Source: Juglans regia
Taxonomy: Eukaryota; Streptophyta; Magnoliopsida; Fagales; Juglandaceae
Assembly: GCF_001411555.2 (NCBI RefSeq)
Contig: NC_049901.1
Span: forward strand, 15,601,190 to 15,665,189
Length of the DNA stretch: 64,000 nucleotides
Direction of reading: 5' to 3'
Numbering within the stretch: the stretch's first letter is position 1; each line of letters starts with the position of its first letter. The notes below the pieces were generated by a model. That model ran no database searches. It was not told where the DNA came from and was given only the letters and a program-made list of their open reading frames with translations. This document shows, in pieces, positions 46,093 to 58,800 of the stretch. The translations under genes and the position numbers were made by a program.

Positions 46093-48113
46093 GAGATTGT
46101 AGTAAACATAATCTTAACATAAATAGATATTTTATGTTCGAGATATCTGATTTGCCAAAACTGCTTTTGCAAGAAAAGTAAAGCCATTTGTGTTAGAGAA
46201 GTAAGCAAGATTGGTTCTCTATTGGCATTCCTTGCGAGAGGTTTGAAATGAGAGAACTCAGAGAAGGGCGAGAGGGAGCTAAGAGGAAGAGGTATATCGT
46301 AAGCCAAGAATACAGGCAGCCGCAGAGTAGAGCATTTTCTCCCTTAGGGTTTCAAATCAGCGAGGATTTCATCTCATTTTTTTTCTTTTTCTTTTTTAAT
46401 TTTTTTTTTAAAAAAAGCCAAGTGGTAGTAGCCACCTCAGGCAGGAGCCATCCTCAATACCCAGAATCTGTGGGTCTAGCTTTTTCCTTTAGAGAAATAA
46501 TTAAGTAATGTGCATATGCTTCCTTTGGTTCCTTGAAACTCAACCAAATCCATTAGTTGATTCCTTATAAACTCACGGAAGTAGACGGCTACATGACCTA
46601 ACGATATCATGATATACATTATATAAAGAGAAAAACATATATACATTATATAATTTGCGCACAGACAGCATATATACATTATATAAATCTGAAGATACAA
46701 TCTAAGAAAAACATATACACATGTTCACCCAATATTATAATTTGTAAGCATTCAATTGATTTGGCCGAAAAGAGAATTTCCCTGGCTCTCTCTCTGTCTC
46801 TCTCGTAAGATTTTTATGGATCACGCATACAAGTTTTCAATACGAACAAACGAGGCCAAAACAACTTGGTGTGTCTCTGTCCCAAACTGTTTGTCCATTG
46901 CTTAAAAGATAAGAATAACGTTATAATTTATACAGTAAGTACTAATTCTCAACGTAAGAACAGATAAATCATGTTGAAAAAGTTGAAATATAAGACAAGT
47001 GGGAGTGTTTTTTCTTTGTTAAAAGTAATTGTTTTTATGGAGCACTTACTAGCGCGCTACAACTAGCATTCCCTTTCTCATCGATAATAAATTAATAGAT
47101 TCGGATTTTTTGGGGGTTTGAAAATATGGGCTAGTTTCCTTCAAATCTGTTTACTTTTATTGCATGGTGTGGCCAATGGAATGGGAGGCTGATTAGTTTT
47201 TTGTGTTGAAGGAATGCTATTTTAAACCTGAATTGGTCATCTTCGATCCATAATTTAAGTGATTTGCTACATTAATCATTTAAAATATCTCACATCAGCT
47301 AATATTATTAAAAATAACAAAATCAATCTGCATGACGGAACTTCACTTTATTTTTTGGATATTGCTCCTCTATTTATTTATTAAATTTCTTTTTTTTTTA
47401 GTAGAGAATGAGGTTTTGAACTCCAGACCTCCATTTTGAAAACTAAAGTTATGTCTATCAGGCTACAAGCTTTTGACAGTGTTTTTTTATATTAATTACT
47501 TCAATGAAAAACCACTTAAATATAAGGCATCGGCTGGTGTGATTGGAATGATAAAATCGAAGAAGAAGAAGAAGTTTTCCCTCGGTCGTTGGGCTTTTGC
47601 TTGATGAAAAAATGTATCGACACATTCAACACATTATTAATATGAAAGCCTTCCACGTCATAGCATAAAAAGTATTCGTGCTTAATTATATATATAGAAA
47701 CTTTTTTATAATTGTAATAAGTCCTACAATAAATTATGTAATGTTTAGACACCAATTTGCAAGTAGCATAACTATATATTTTACTTGATTTTACATGTGT
47801 ATAGAATGCCAATGTATTTTACATGTTGATAATGCATGTGGGATCATCTGGCGTACCCATTGGAAAGTGTTGTCTGAAATATTATTTGCTGCGATACTAA
47901 CAGCGCCGCTGATATAAATAAATATTACATAAATAAAAGTGCTGCACGCATGTCGTGCATCATCAAGTCCGGCAACATCTGCGCAAACAGATTTGCAAAT
48001 TGTATATATCAATTTAAACTGTTTAAATGTGAAACGAGGGGTAAAAGTTCTCAACATGTTCATATAATTCATCTAATCTGCAAAGCAACAATACCCAAAT
48101 TGTCATCGCAAAA
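46093..48113. other. Intergenic, AT-rich
   Basis: No gene seen. Long T and A tracts at 46376-46415 and 47390-47400. A sequence near 47410-47440 resembles a polymerase III B box (GTTTTGAACTCC) but no A box or tail was found. Confidence 0.4.
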
Positions 48114-48245
48114 TCACCAGTATGTAAAATGGGGTTTAAAGTCATCCCGCATGTTCTCAGAGTTTTGCTCATTTTGTTGCATCAGCTGCGTCTGAAGTTT
48201 TAACTTCTCTTGGGCTGGTACTGCATGTGAGACATAGGGCTTTAG
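48114..48245 (-). other. Possible terminal exon of an unknown gene
   Basis: On the - strand an AG acceptor (48247-48246, after a TTTGGATGC tract) is followed by 43 codons, LKPYVSHAVPAQEKLKLQTQ then LMQQNEQNSENM..., and a TGA. The composition is protein-like (Gln/Glu/Asn-rich helix) and unlike the A/T-driven frames around it. No upstream exon was recognised, so it may be a chance frame or a relic. Confidence 0.2.
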
Positions 48246-49122
48246 CTGCATCCAAAGGGAGCGATGACATGAGATGATATTTAGTATTGTGATTCGTGAA
48301 AAAGGAAAGCAAAACAACATCTATGCATGTTTGGATTTTTTGAGCAACTGTAAAAGTGAATCCCCGCCAAGCTTCAATGTCTATATGTAATTAGCATTCT
48401 GCACATGAGCGTGAAGCTGCATGCGTACGAACCTTTCCCTATAAGATACACAACATCCAAGCATATACAGGTTAATTCTTTAAGTTTATGCAGTTCATTT
48501 AGATGTTGCAGTTTAAAATGTTGGACTTAACCAGAAACAGCATGTGGGGAGTAATACAGCCTCCAACATACAACCCTGAGGAAAAGAAAAAAACCCTCTT
48601 CAAAGGATTATGTTTCTACCAGTTAAATAATTATATAGCACATTTCAGCCCTATAAGCCTTCTTGCTACTTGCAGTATCTCAGTATCTATATGGCATCAA
48701 TTAGATAAGAGATGTTCAAAATAGACCCAGAAGCAAAGCAGAATGCTTTTTTTTTTTTTTTTATAAGTCAGAAGCTGGCTGTTAGCCATCTCCTATGATC
48801 CTATCTATTAAAAAGGGAAACAAAAAAAACATTGGGAAGAAAGACAGGAGGAGAAACAGCAGCAAGGGGGGTAGGCAGCTGATTTCAGAGATGTATCTGT
48901 TTTGCTTTCTTTCTTTTTAATTCTCTAGTATGCAGTAAATTATCAATAAAAGGGCTTCTTCCCCGATTTCTCTATCTTCTGATTAATATAGATACATACA
49001 TACCTAACGCATTTTTAAACCTGTGACATCACCTTCCACTCTCTTCTTATTTTCATTTTGATCGGGTACGGTGGGTGGGGGAAAAGTTGCCATTTGAGTT
49101 AGATCTTGCTAGAAATTTCTCT

Positions 49123-49153
<31 letters not shown>

Positions 49154-49301
49154 CATATATATATATGTAACCACTACCAGCAAGCTTGGGCATGTACATG
49201 TTCCATTGCTTAATTCAATTTGACCCCATAATGAAATTACTGAGTATGAAGGAGTAAATGGGCAAACCTTTGCGGGTACTATGGAATCCAGTGGATTTGC
49301 A

Positions 49302-49690
49302 GTTCTTCCCAATGTTTTGAATACCGTATCGAATACTGTACCGGTCAAGGCACTGGAACGAAATATTTCGATACCGATACAATTTCGAAATAGCGTTTCG
49401 GGATAACATTTCAGAATACTCGATATATAAATAAATTATATATAAATACATATATATATAAATTATAAATAGTCTAGTTTGAATTGTGGGTTAAAAAATA
49501 AGCTTGTAGTTAAAAAAAAAAAAAACCGAAATATCGACCGGTACCGACTGAAATTGAGGCCGGTACAGGCCGAAATTAAGGCCGGTACGTCCGGTACCGG
49601 TCGGTACGAAATAGATATAGTACGGCCAGTACGAAAAATTTCGATCGTACCAGTCGATACAGTACGAAATTTAAAAATATGGTTCTTCCC
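49302..49690. mobile_element. MULE-like MITE with perfect 9-bp target duplication
   Basis: GTTCTTCCC occurs at 49302-49310 and 49682-49690. The 371-bp element between starts AATGTTTTGAATACCGTATC and ends, inverted, CATATTTTTAAATTTCGTAC, an imperfect terminal inverted repeat. Both sides hold CCGGTACCGG/CGGTACG/ATTTCGATACC words. The 9-bp duplication is characteristic of Mutator-like elements. Confidence 0.8.
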
Positions 49691-49779
49691 CTTGTAGTAA
49701 TCACGTGGCGCCCGCGCGCTTTGAAGAGAGAATATCAAGGGATGATGTCCGTTTTCCTAAGCGCCTAAGATCAACCCAC

Positions 49780-49950
49780 GTTTGATATTCATTTAAACTC
49801 ATCTTATCACATTATTATAAGTTTTTAAATTTTTATACAAAATATAATAAACAATTCAACTTTTTTAAATTTCTATATAAAATATAATAAACAATTCATC
49901 TTTTATTTTTCTATTTATATACCCTCTCAATTATCTCTAAATTCAAACCA
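49780..49950. mobile_element. Old copy of the GAGATGAG MITE family
   Basis: The sequence from TTTAAACTCATCTTATCACA through ATATAATAAACAATTCAACT corresponds, inverted, to the interior of the MITE at 23737-23950 (GTTGAACTGTTTATTATATT). The edges are eroded. Confidence 0.6.
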
Positions 49951-50059
49951 TTTATTTACCCACGAAAACTTTAAAAGGAGGAATGTAAACTTACAATCGG
50001 TCTGCTTATAACTCCGAACAAGAGAGAGAGGGCCGGGTGTTCTCGTTGGTGTAGGTGCG

Positions 50060-50835
50060 ATGAAACGCATCGTTTGGGGTTATATCGATGTTCGAAAAAT
50101 TAGAATTGGGTTCCGAATTGGATAACGGCCGATTCAATGAACCGGACAATCTAACAATTTGAATCGAGCGATTTATAACAATTTTGAAATTGGTTATTTT
50201 AAAGTTGATAAAAAAAACTAAAAATCATATATAATGTAATTTAAGAACTGGATATCATATATAAAAGAGAATAAACTATAAATTTATTGACTAAATTTAA
50301 TAAAAATATGATATGAATCCAAATAATTTAAATAAACATGTAATTTTTATATATCCTCAATTGTCAACAATTTTTTTACCTCATATATATGTACACACAC
50401 GAAGAAGATAAAGACTATTGAGTTATAAGCACATGACAAATGTAGTATTTTATGCACAAACATAAATTTAATGCAAAATACTCATTCATCTCCTAATTTT
50501 TTGTTCAACTAAATAAGATAAAGAACTATATGTTTTATCTTTCAATTCTTCTATGATTCTTATCGAATATAATGACGAAGAAGTTAAATCTATGTTTAGT
50601 TCTATCATATTTTTGTACGAGAAAAAAATAAATCAATTGTAAGATAGTTCAAAAATAAATACAATTATGAATTGGTCGAAACCAACTTGAATCGGTTTAA
50701 AATTGACTAGAATTGATGTGAATTGGCCTAAATCGGTCGATTAAAACAGTTCAGCAAACGATTCAAAAATTTCACTAAAATCGATTCAATTTGAATCGGT
50801 CTAAATCGAACCGTTTTCTCAAGTCTTGATTTTAT
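50060..50835. mobile_element. Non-autonomous element with CGATTCAATTTGAATCG words
   Basis: The flanks (50060-50180 and 50670-50820) are dense in GAATCGG/CCGATTC/AATTGGTC words; the centre is A/T-rich. It has the same design as the elements at 10573, 24291, 32875 and 49311. The exact ends and target duplication were not found. Confidence 0.45.
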
Positions 50836-52720
50836 ACCAAACTTATCATCCTGATATAAATAAAAAACTACTTAATTTCATAATTACAATATTATTTTTT
50901 AATATTTTTTAAGAGTAATGACATTCTGTCTCATTTTCATCACACTATAAAATATGGCACTTTTATCATCCTTGAATCATTTGTTGTTTTCTTTTTAAAG
51001 GATAATTCAAAGGTTAATGGACAATTTCTACTCATCGTAATGGTGTGGAATAGAAGTGTCGTACGTAGAATTGTACAATGAAAAATATATGATTTATTTA
51101 CGCTTTGATCTTAATTAATATTTTGTTTATTAGTTTTTCAAAATGAGGATGACAGCAATTTTTTTTTTCCTTTAATAGAGTGGGGAGGGGCGGCCAGTGT
51201 AGCTTCCTTCTTTTGGTGTGACCATAAGGACTCTCATTCGCTGCATTATGTTCGGATTGAGCTACCACCTTGGCTGTAGGATGACGATAGTTTATTGGGA
51301 AAAAAAATGTTATAATATCTATCAATTATTCTTTTAAATTACATTTTTTTCAAAGATATCTTTTTATAAAAGGAAAAAAAAAAGATACATTTCTGATGTA
51401 GAAAGAGGGGAAATTTGTATTAAAAATTCAAAACTTATAAAGAAAGAAAGGAAGGGGGAGAAGAGTGTAGTTTTTTTTTTTTTTTTTCTGTTGGGTCAAC
51501 ATTTGTTTTTCTGGACCAGTTTTTGGGGCCGACAGAGTTGAGCTCTCTCGTTTGGGTTGGCGGATGAAGAAGTGGGCTTAGAAAGATCTTGGATTGGGCC
51601 CCATATTGTTCATGAAACCCTATGAATTAATGGGACTTATAGATCATGGCTTCTTAAATTATTTGTCGATTTTCAAAACAATTAAATTCAAAAAGTAAGA
51701 GTTTTGTTATACAACTTTCACCACACTCCATATTTTAAATTTTTTAAAATTTTTAAACTTTTTAATATTTTTTTAAAAATTTTTTTTGAGTTTATTCTTT
51801 TCAAATTATTTCAAATTTTTTATTCATTATTCATATATATAAATATTTCATAAAAGAAAAAAATAATACAAATTATAAAAATATGAAATGTGGAGTACGA
51901 GGAAATTGTGAAGATTTATTCAAAAAGTAATGCCCCTGGATGCAGTAGGGTATGCGTGGATGAAGCTATCATATAGCTTTTGTTGAATAGCACACCCAGA
52001 ATTAACGAGTAATATTATGTTAGATATAATTATTAGTTATGCAAGCACCTCACACTTTTCTTAGAAAGAGTACAGTAGAGTTTATATTAAAAAATTAATT
52101 TTTTTTATATGAGTTCACATTTATTCACTTTTTTTTTTAAATGAGTGCGCGGCTCAACTTGCACATTCTATCACTATAAATATCATTTTTCAAAATAAAC
52201 TTGCAATCAACAGAACTATATAATCGTTATTCAATTAGTTTTCATTATAATCGTTATGGTCCTGATCTGATCAAGGCAACCCAATGTCCTAATCTTTTTG
52301 CTTAAAAGAGTGACGAAAACATCTGCGTACATGAGAATATTCTTGTTCATAATATGGATATACTTTTAACTATATATACATGACAAATAATTTATAATTA
52401 AGCTTCCCACATGCATCTAATTAATTATTTGATAACAATCTACTAACAACCATCATAATATGATATTATATAATACCTTTCACAATCCTAAGATGACGTC
52501 GATTATTATATCATCGATCTATACGGCCTTTAACAATCTAACAAGACCAAAATTGTGATTGTGCTGATTTCATCCAAATAGAAAAAATCTAAATTTATAA
52601 AAAAATAAATAAAAAATACTCTACAAATTAAAGGGCGCTTGATTAAAATTATATATTAATATAGCATCAAATTATATGAATTTGTACTTTTTTCCTTAAT
52701 TCTATTTCACATCAACTTAG
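50836..52720. other. Intergenic, nothing recognised
   Basis: AT-rich with poly-T runs (51470-51488, 52128-52138). The - strand frame at 51098-51325 shows no domain. Confidence 0.5.
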
Positions 52721-52823
52721 GCTCCGTTTGGATATTGAGCTGAGTTGAATTTTTTATAAATAGTAGTGAGTTGAGATGGTAGAGTGAGTTTTTTTAAAGC
52801 CTATCTAAGATGAGTTTAGATGT
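52721..52823. mobile_element. Left arm of a MITE split by the LARD-like element
   Basis: GCTCCGTTTGGATATTGAGC and GAGTTGAATTTTTTATAAAT are the edge of a MITE in the GAGATGAG group. It stops at TTTAGATGT, where the LTR begins, and resumes at 61493 with GTTTGAATATTAAGATGAAT. Confidence 0.65.
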
Positions 52824-53216
52824 TGTAAGAAATGGACACCCATTCATCTTCTCTTAGGGGTTATGAAGTGGTTCTTTAGCCACTTCATGAGGCTTAATAG
52901 CTGGCCCTTAATGCCAATCAGGGGGTTACACTAGAGAGGCTATTTATATAGTCTCTCCCCTTCTTTGGATGATGTACTTGGATAAATAAGATTTCTCTCT
53001 CTCAAATGGTTCTCTCTAGTCATGGCATCTAGGTTGTGGAATGTGTGAGTATTGTTCTGGTATTACCATATAGCACACTCCACCATCGATGTGAAAATCG
53101 TGGACGAACAACAAAGCTGGAGAATTCGTGGAACAACCGCACTAGATCTGAGATATTTCCTATGACGGAATATTTTTTCTATGATGTGAATTTTTCATGC
53201 ACGATGATATGTAACC
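52824..53216 (+). repeat. 5' LTR of the LARD-like element
   Basis: TGTAAGAAATGGACACCCAT start; shared with the right LTR are GGGGTTATGAAGTGG, GCTATTTATATAGTCTCTCC (a TATA-like core), TCAAATGGTTCTCTCTAGTC, ATTACCATRTAGCACACTCC and GAGATATTTCCTATGA. Beyond 53165 the two LTRs diverge, so the 3' end is approximate. Confidence 0.85.
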
Positions 53217-53269
53217 ATTTTTGCCGACGTGTTGGTCGATACAGTGGTAGCATCGCTGCACAGGCAGTG

Positions 53270-54500
53270 ATTGCCACCTACGCAAAGCTGAGCGCATGAC
53301 TTTGGTGCGGTTATCCTCATGCGGCATTGCGACCACCTTATGTGGTGCGTCGCGCACCTGAGGGTGTTCTAAAACTCGGTGCTGCACGCATCAGAGGGTT
53401 GGTTGCACCCTGGGTTCTGAACGCAAGGGATGCAGCAGACGTGGACTGAAAGGTTATGAACGCAAGGTCACGGCAAGCTCCGCTACATGCTACACCACAT
53501 GCTTTATGTTGATGCGTCTCCACGACGTGTTATGGTGCAGCTAGGGTGCTGCGACCAGTGCAACGCACACTGTGCAATGAGCACTGCAAAGCGCACCGCA
53601 AGGGGACCGCTCGCAGTGCCATGCACATCGCAGGGGAACACGGCAGATAGGAACACTACCAATTACCAGGGTCAAGCGCTGCACCAAGTGCAAGGAAGGA
53701 GCCTTACTATGGTGCAATGGCTCTGCCCCACGTAGAGCCAAGCACCAGGTTGTGCTTGTTGTGCGCAGAGCCTTGCACCATGGTGGCGCACTGCTACAGA
53801 CAGATCCGCTGCTGGGACACGCGACGTGCTCTTGTTAGACCCTCACGTCGAGTTGCCTCTAGAGATGTCGCAGATGCCAGACTCATGATGGGGACATGCC
53901 ACTTGGCTAGCCCACAAGCATGCCTTGGCTCGTGTAATGACACGCATGGGGCGCCCAGCATGCTTGGCTCACACGATGGCACACACGGGGCGCCCATCAT
54001 GCGGGCCAACAAGGTTAGTGGGCGCTTGCCCATGTGCCACGCGCCCATGCGAGCGGCAATGCGCACAGCACTGCGCCGCGCGCCTATGCGCCAAGTGGTC
54101 CAACGGGCGCTCAAATGCCGCAAGGCCATGCGCAGCGCAGCACTATCAGCGCCCAGGTCTCCAGCCTAGGCCATGCCACTCAATAGCACGCCCCATCCAA
54201 CCTGCAGCACATCATCGAGGTTAGTAGCATGCCATCCAGCGCACAGCTCCAGCCTATGCCATGCAGATAAGGCCAACAGGCGTGCCATCCAGCGCATGGC
54301 TCCAGCCCATGCCTTGCAACCTCAACGCCCAAGCCACCAGCTTGGGCCATGCAGAGCCAACGCCCGGGCCACCAGCCTGGGCCATGCACACACACATGGC
54401 TCACCATCAACAATCCATGCCGCACCACCTAGCCATGGACCAGCCCAAGTACCACCATGCCCCATCCTAACCCACCATGGGTCCATGCATGCCATGGCCA
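53270..54500. other. GC-rich block inside the LARD-like element
   Basis: A sudden GC-rich island with recurring GCATGC, GCGCCC, GGGCCATGC and GCACCG words. Long overlapping open frames on both strands (for example 53717-54169 on + and 53794-54129 on -) come from the lack of A/T-rich stop codons and show Ala/Arg/His/Pro-rich translations without domains, so none is called as a gene. Confidence 0.6.
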
Positions 54501-55330
54501 AGCTTGGTCCATGCCACTATCTTTTTATTTTATTTATTAATTTTCAAGGGACCTATTGGGAGTTTCCAACTTGTATTGCTTATAAATAGGACATTATTCA
54601 CTTGCCTTGGAATCTTTTGGCAAATACCCTAGAGGGAGGATTATTGTTTGAGAGATCGCAAATCAATGCCATAGCACTTGGGCTTTTTGGGTGAAATTCG
54701 TGAATCTCAAAGAGAGGATCACACCTTGCAATTCTTTGAATAGGTGTAATTCATTTATGTTGTTCTTGCAACTTTGTGCAATTCGTGAATCCAAGTTGTG
54801 GTTATCATTGTTTTCATCATTTGATCAATATATGAGGTTTATTCAACACTTATGCGATTCGTGAATCATTTGTTGAATTATTATCATTTTGTTCATTCAA
54901 TTTCTTAAGTATTATTGTTTTTGTTCTTGAATGTTCTTCATTGTGTTCTTGGTATTCATTTCATTGTTGCTCTTCCAATCCATTAAACCCTAAAAGTCAA
55001 ACAATCCAAGTGTTTGTCAACTTTCCATAATTCATTCGCTCCATCCAAGTTGCCCTAACCGAAACCCACTTTCCTTAATTGTTCCAATCCAAATTTCAGC
55101 CAACACTTTCACTTTTGGTACAAATTCAAATCCGGCTATCACTTACATTATTTGAATTTGCCCTAGCCATCCATCACTACTTCCATATTAGTGTTCCTAT
55201 ATTTTAGGAACCCTAATTAACCAAATTCTCTTCCCTAGTCGACCATACCCTTTCCATATTGTGTTCCAAGATTTTAGGAAACTTTCCAAAAATCACTCAA
55301 CTACCTAGCTCGTCCAACCCTAGCCGCCCA
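54501..55330 (+). other. LTR- or promoter-like sequence within the LARD-like element
   Basis: TTATAAATAGG at 54580-54590 looks like a TATA box. It is followed by repeated GTGAATC/ATTCGTGAATC words (54700-54870) and T-rich sequence. It resembles U3/R of an LTR, but no second copy was found in the window. Confidence 0.35.
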
Positions 55331-55425
55331 TCACCAAAACCCTAATTCCAAACCCTAGCCTTCCATCATCCCCATCCAAACCCTAAACCTAATTCCCAAG
55401 TAGCGCCAAACCCTAGTTCCTCACT
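55328..55425 (+). repeat. Cluster of telomere-like AAACCCTA words
   Basis: AAACCCTA occurs at 55337, 55350, 55378 and 55408, with more CCCTAA words nearby (also 55210). This is a telo-box-like cluster and not a true telomere array. Confidence 0.75.
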
Positions 55426-55869
55426 AGTGCCGTGCACCCCTTACACCATTGTAGCCCATACACTCCATCACCCTTTTCCCACCATTCCATACACTAATCC
55501 TAGCCTAAACACATAACCTCATCTTACCAAAGCGGTCATCTTGACCACCGTTCTTCGAGAATCAAGCAAGAAAGGAACAGAAATTCAATCATCACAAGAG
55601 AGCCTTGGCGTGGAAATCATAGTATTTAGGGACTTAACCGATGTCCCTAACAACTCTACTGTAGGTGGCGGCACCGCACGAATGATGGCAGCACACCATG
55701 CCGAGAAAGGCAACGCCACCAGGTGCTACCCGCACCAGTAGCTGCGCGCTCCAGGTGCTGCATGCACCTGAGACCAACGGAGGAAGGCAGCTTTGCCGTT
55801 GTCTCTAGGTGTTGCAACAGTGCCTTTGAGAGGGTGGGGCGCACGCTGCGATTGGCAGCGGTTACATGT

Positions 55870-58800
55870 GCTGCATTATTTTTTCTTCCATTACATTGAT
55901 CAACAACTGTAACTGTTGGCTAAAGGAAGAAGATGAAGCACTGTGGTTTATTTGGGTTACGAGCATACGGGCTTGGTGGCCTAGGCTTGTTTTTTAAATA
56001 ATATTTGGGTTTAGATGTATATCCAATTATGAGCTAGAAAAATGATTGACTTGGGCTTGTTTTAAAATTTGTTTGGGCTTATACTAATTTTAGCAAATTG
56101 TTTTGTAAAAAAAAAAAAAAATCTCCTACTCATATCATATCTTTTTAAATGGTGCTAGCGAATTGGGCCGTGACCCCAATAGATAGAGACCCATGCAATA
56201 GCTAGGCGCCCAATAGGGTACGGCCTCTTGGCTGTCTCGTGGCACAATTTTGTTTTTACAAAAGGCTTTGTAGTGTTTTGAACCCAAGAGCTCATACAGA
56301 AGAGCTATATCATATATGTTCAACCATTGAGTTAAAGCTTATTGTTAATGTATTTGCTGATTTATTTAAATTATCATATTATTATGGCACATGAAATATT
56401 GTTTGCATGATTATTATTATTAAATACATGCATACCATGATATTATGATGTCATATTTTATCGCATTTATTAGGCATTTTATTTTATGTTATAAATAGCC
56501 TAAATTATTATTTTTGGGTGAATAATAATTTTTTGGATGAAATGTGATGTGTTTTTTTTTTTTTTTTCTTACATGTATTGTAATTGCATGTAATTGTGAG
56601 TTTATTTTATCACTTGTATTGTTAGGCTATTTTTTAAGAATTAGTCAAAGTTTTAAGATGTGATAAAATAGAGAATTAAGTAATCCGAGTTTGATTAGTT
56701 CATGCTTATCATTAACCCAAATAAGTTTCTTTGATCAGAGAAGAAATTATTTTTTTTTTCATGTGACTAACTTGGTAGATTGCTTATCCTAGTAGGAGCA
56801 TGGTTGAGATTGATTTGGAATTAATCTCCTATACAATATAAATTTGCACGAAAATTAAGTTAGAAATTAATAATTAAGCATTGAGGCGCAAGAGATGATT
56901 AGGAAGCATAGCGAATTTTCAATCTTGCGACATGTATTAATTATTTTTGTTCTGACTTAGATTAACGCAACAAATTTCTTAGATGTGTGCAATTAGATGC
57001 GCATAGTTTAATAACTTTGAGATAACTGAGAAGAAAGCCTAGAGATAATTTATGCGACATAATCGTTGCATTAATCTCCTCCATGAGCAATAGTTGGAAA
57101 CAAATAAAGATTATTATAAGTGTCAGATAATCTTAAACCATCATTATTGTGAAATCTCTGAAAGGTCTAGAATAAAATTGAAAGTGCGCGTGGGACACAT
57201 ACACAATAATTTTTCATAGAAGTTGATAAGATCAACTGTCAGATAAAGCTAAACCACTATTTTGATTTTGAATCTTCTGGGTAATAACAGAAGTTGCGTG
57301 TTATTTTTGTAACACAAAAATCAATTACTCCTATATTTGAGATTGAGCATGATAAATCTTGAAGCAATTTAGATTAACTCACAGATAAATACATACCCTC
57401 TCTACTTGTTAGTATGTCTGGCAAGTAAGGATATTAAAATCTGTGTGTGTAAGAGTGTTGAGGACATTCTTGATTGGCACATTCATTTTTTTAATAGTTT
57501 TATCAGTACACATTTATGTGGTATTAGCACTGGTAATCTTCCTCAAATTTTATTTCTCTCTAGCGAGAACAAATAGATTCTTGCAGATATATAAACTTTG
57601 GACCACCCATTAAGAGTAATGTAATACCAAACACCTTAGAGGTTTGCATGTTAACTATGACAACAGTCTGAATATTTAGGTACGACTTATGTAAACCTAA
57701 CTTAAAAATTTTGCTTGTGGTTACACTGATGCAAGATAGATTTTAGGCTAAGAAAATTTTTTGCAAAGTTTTTCTTTTTTCTTCTATAGTGGATTGGAGA
57801 ATATGGAAAATATTTAAGTATGCAAGAAATAAGCATATATCGCTAGTTAACAGCTAAAACGTCACATACTGCACTTGTTGCACAAAACGACATTTTTATT
57901 AGCACTTTTTAATGCGATATTAAAGAAGTCTAGACCAAATTGTTTTAAGACTTCTTGAAAGTAGTGGTATTAGTGAGAATTCCTAGAGGTTTAAAAGTTT
58001 GAGGGTCACTCATAAACTCAGTGGTATTATTTCTCGGGTGGGGAAATAATATACTAAAATATGTCATGGAGGCATAGGATGATGGGTGTGAAACTTGAGA
58101 AATTGAATATTTTATCACTAATGAAATCCCTCTCCTTGGTTTAGAAGAGTAAAAAAAAAGGCAATATGAATATTTTTTATGTGAAAGTTCCTATACATGC
58201 ACACTAAGGACTTCGATAATAAAAATATTGTTTCATCATATAAATACGATTCCAAATTTTTTAAGGAAAATATTTTTTTAAAAATCGCGATCGTATGAGT
58301 TATATGATGAGAACAATTATCTCGCAGTTTATTGACTTGCTGAGAATGGTGTTATAAACGAATTATGGCACAAAGCAGTTGTTACATCACACTTGAGTTG
58401 TGTAATATCGAGTTCATTCGCTTTTGTGAAAGGCTGAGTGACTATTTTGTGCAAACGTGAATTCTATTAAAAATCGAGAGGATCTAAGCTTAATCATTTT
58501 TTGGTTGAGTCAAGAAAATTATTCGTATTTTCGATGAGGGTGGGGAATTGTGAATTTTTGTAACAATGGAAAGAACGTTTTCATTGCATTTCATTCCATA
58601 TTAACTTAACCTTAATATTTTCAAAACTTTTTTTTTATAAAAGATTGCCGAAAATAGTGGGAGTAATTCAACAACTAGTGGGAGTATACCTTTGAGTTAA
58701 GGTGTATCATTAGTGATAGTGACTCCTAAAAGTTATAGAATATAAGAATCCTAATAAATAGTGTGATAGTTTTATATCAATATTCTCTTATCGTTTAGAG

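Noticed and set aside
47390..47480. Possible tRNA gene or SINE (B-box-like GTTTTGAACTCC)
   Set aside because: No A box, cloverleaf, tail or target duplication could be found; also true of the similar spot near 56270.
53717..54589. Long overlapping open frames on both strands rich in Ala, Arg, His, Pro
   Set aside because: They lie in the GC-rich island of the LARD-like element, where stop codons are rare by composition; translations show no domain and overlap each other.
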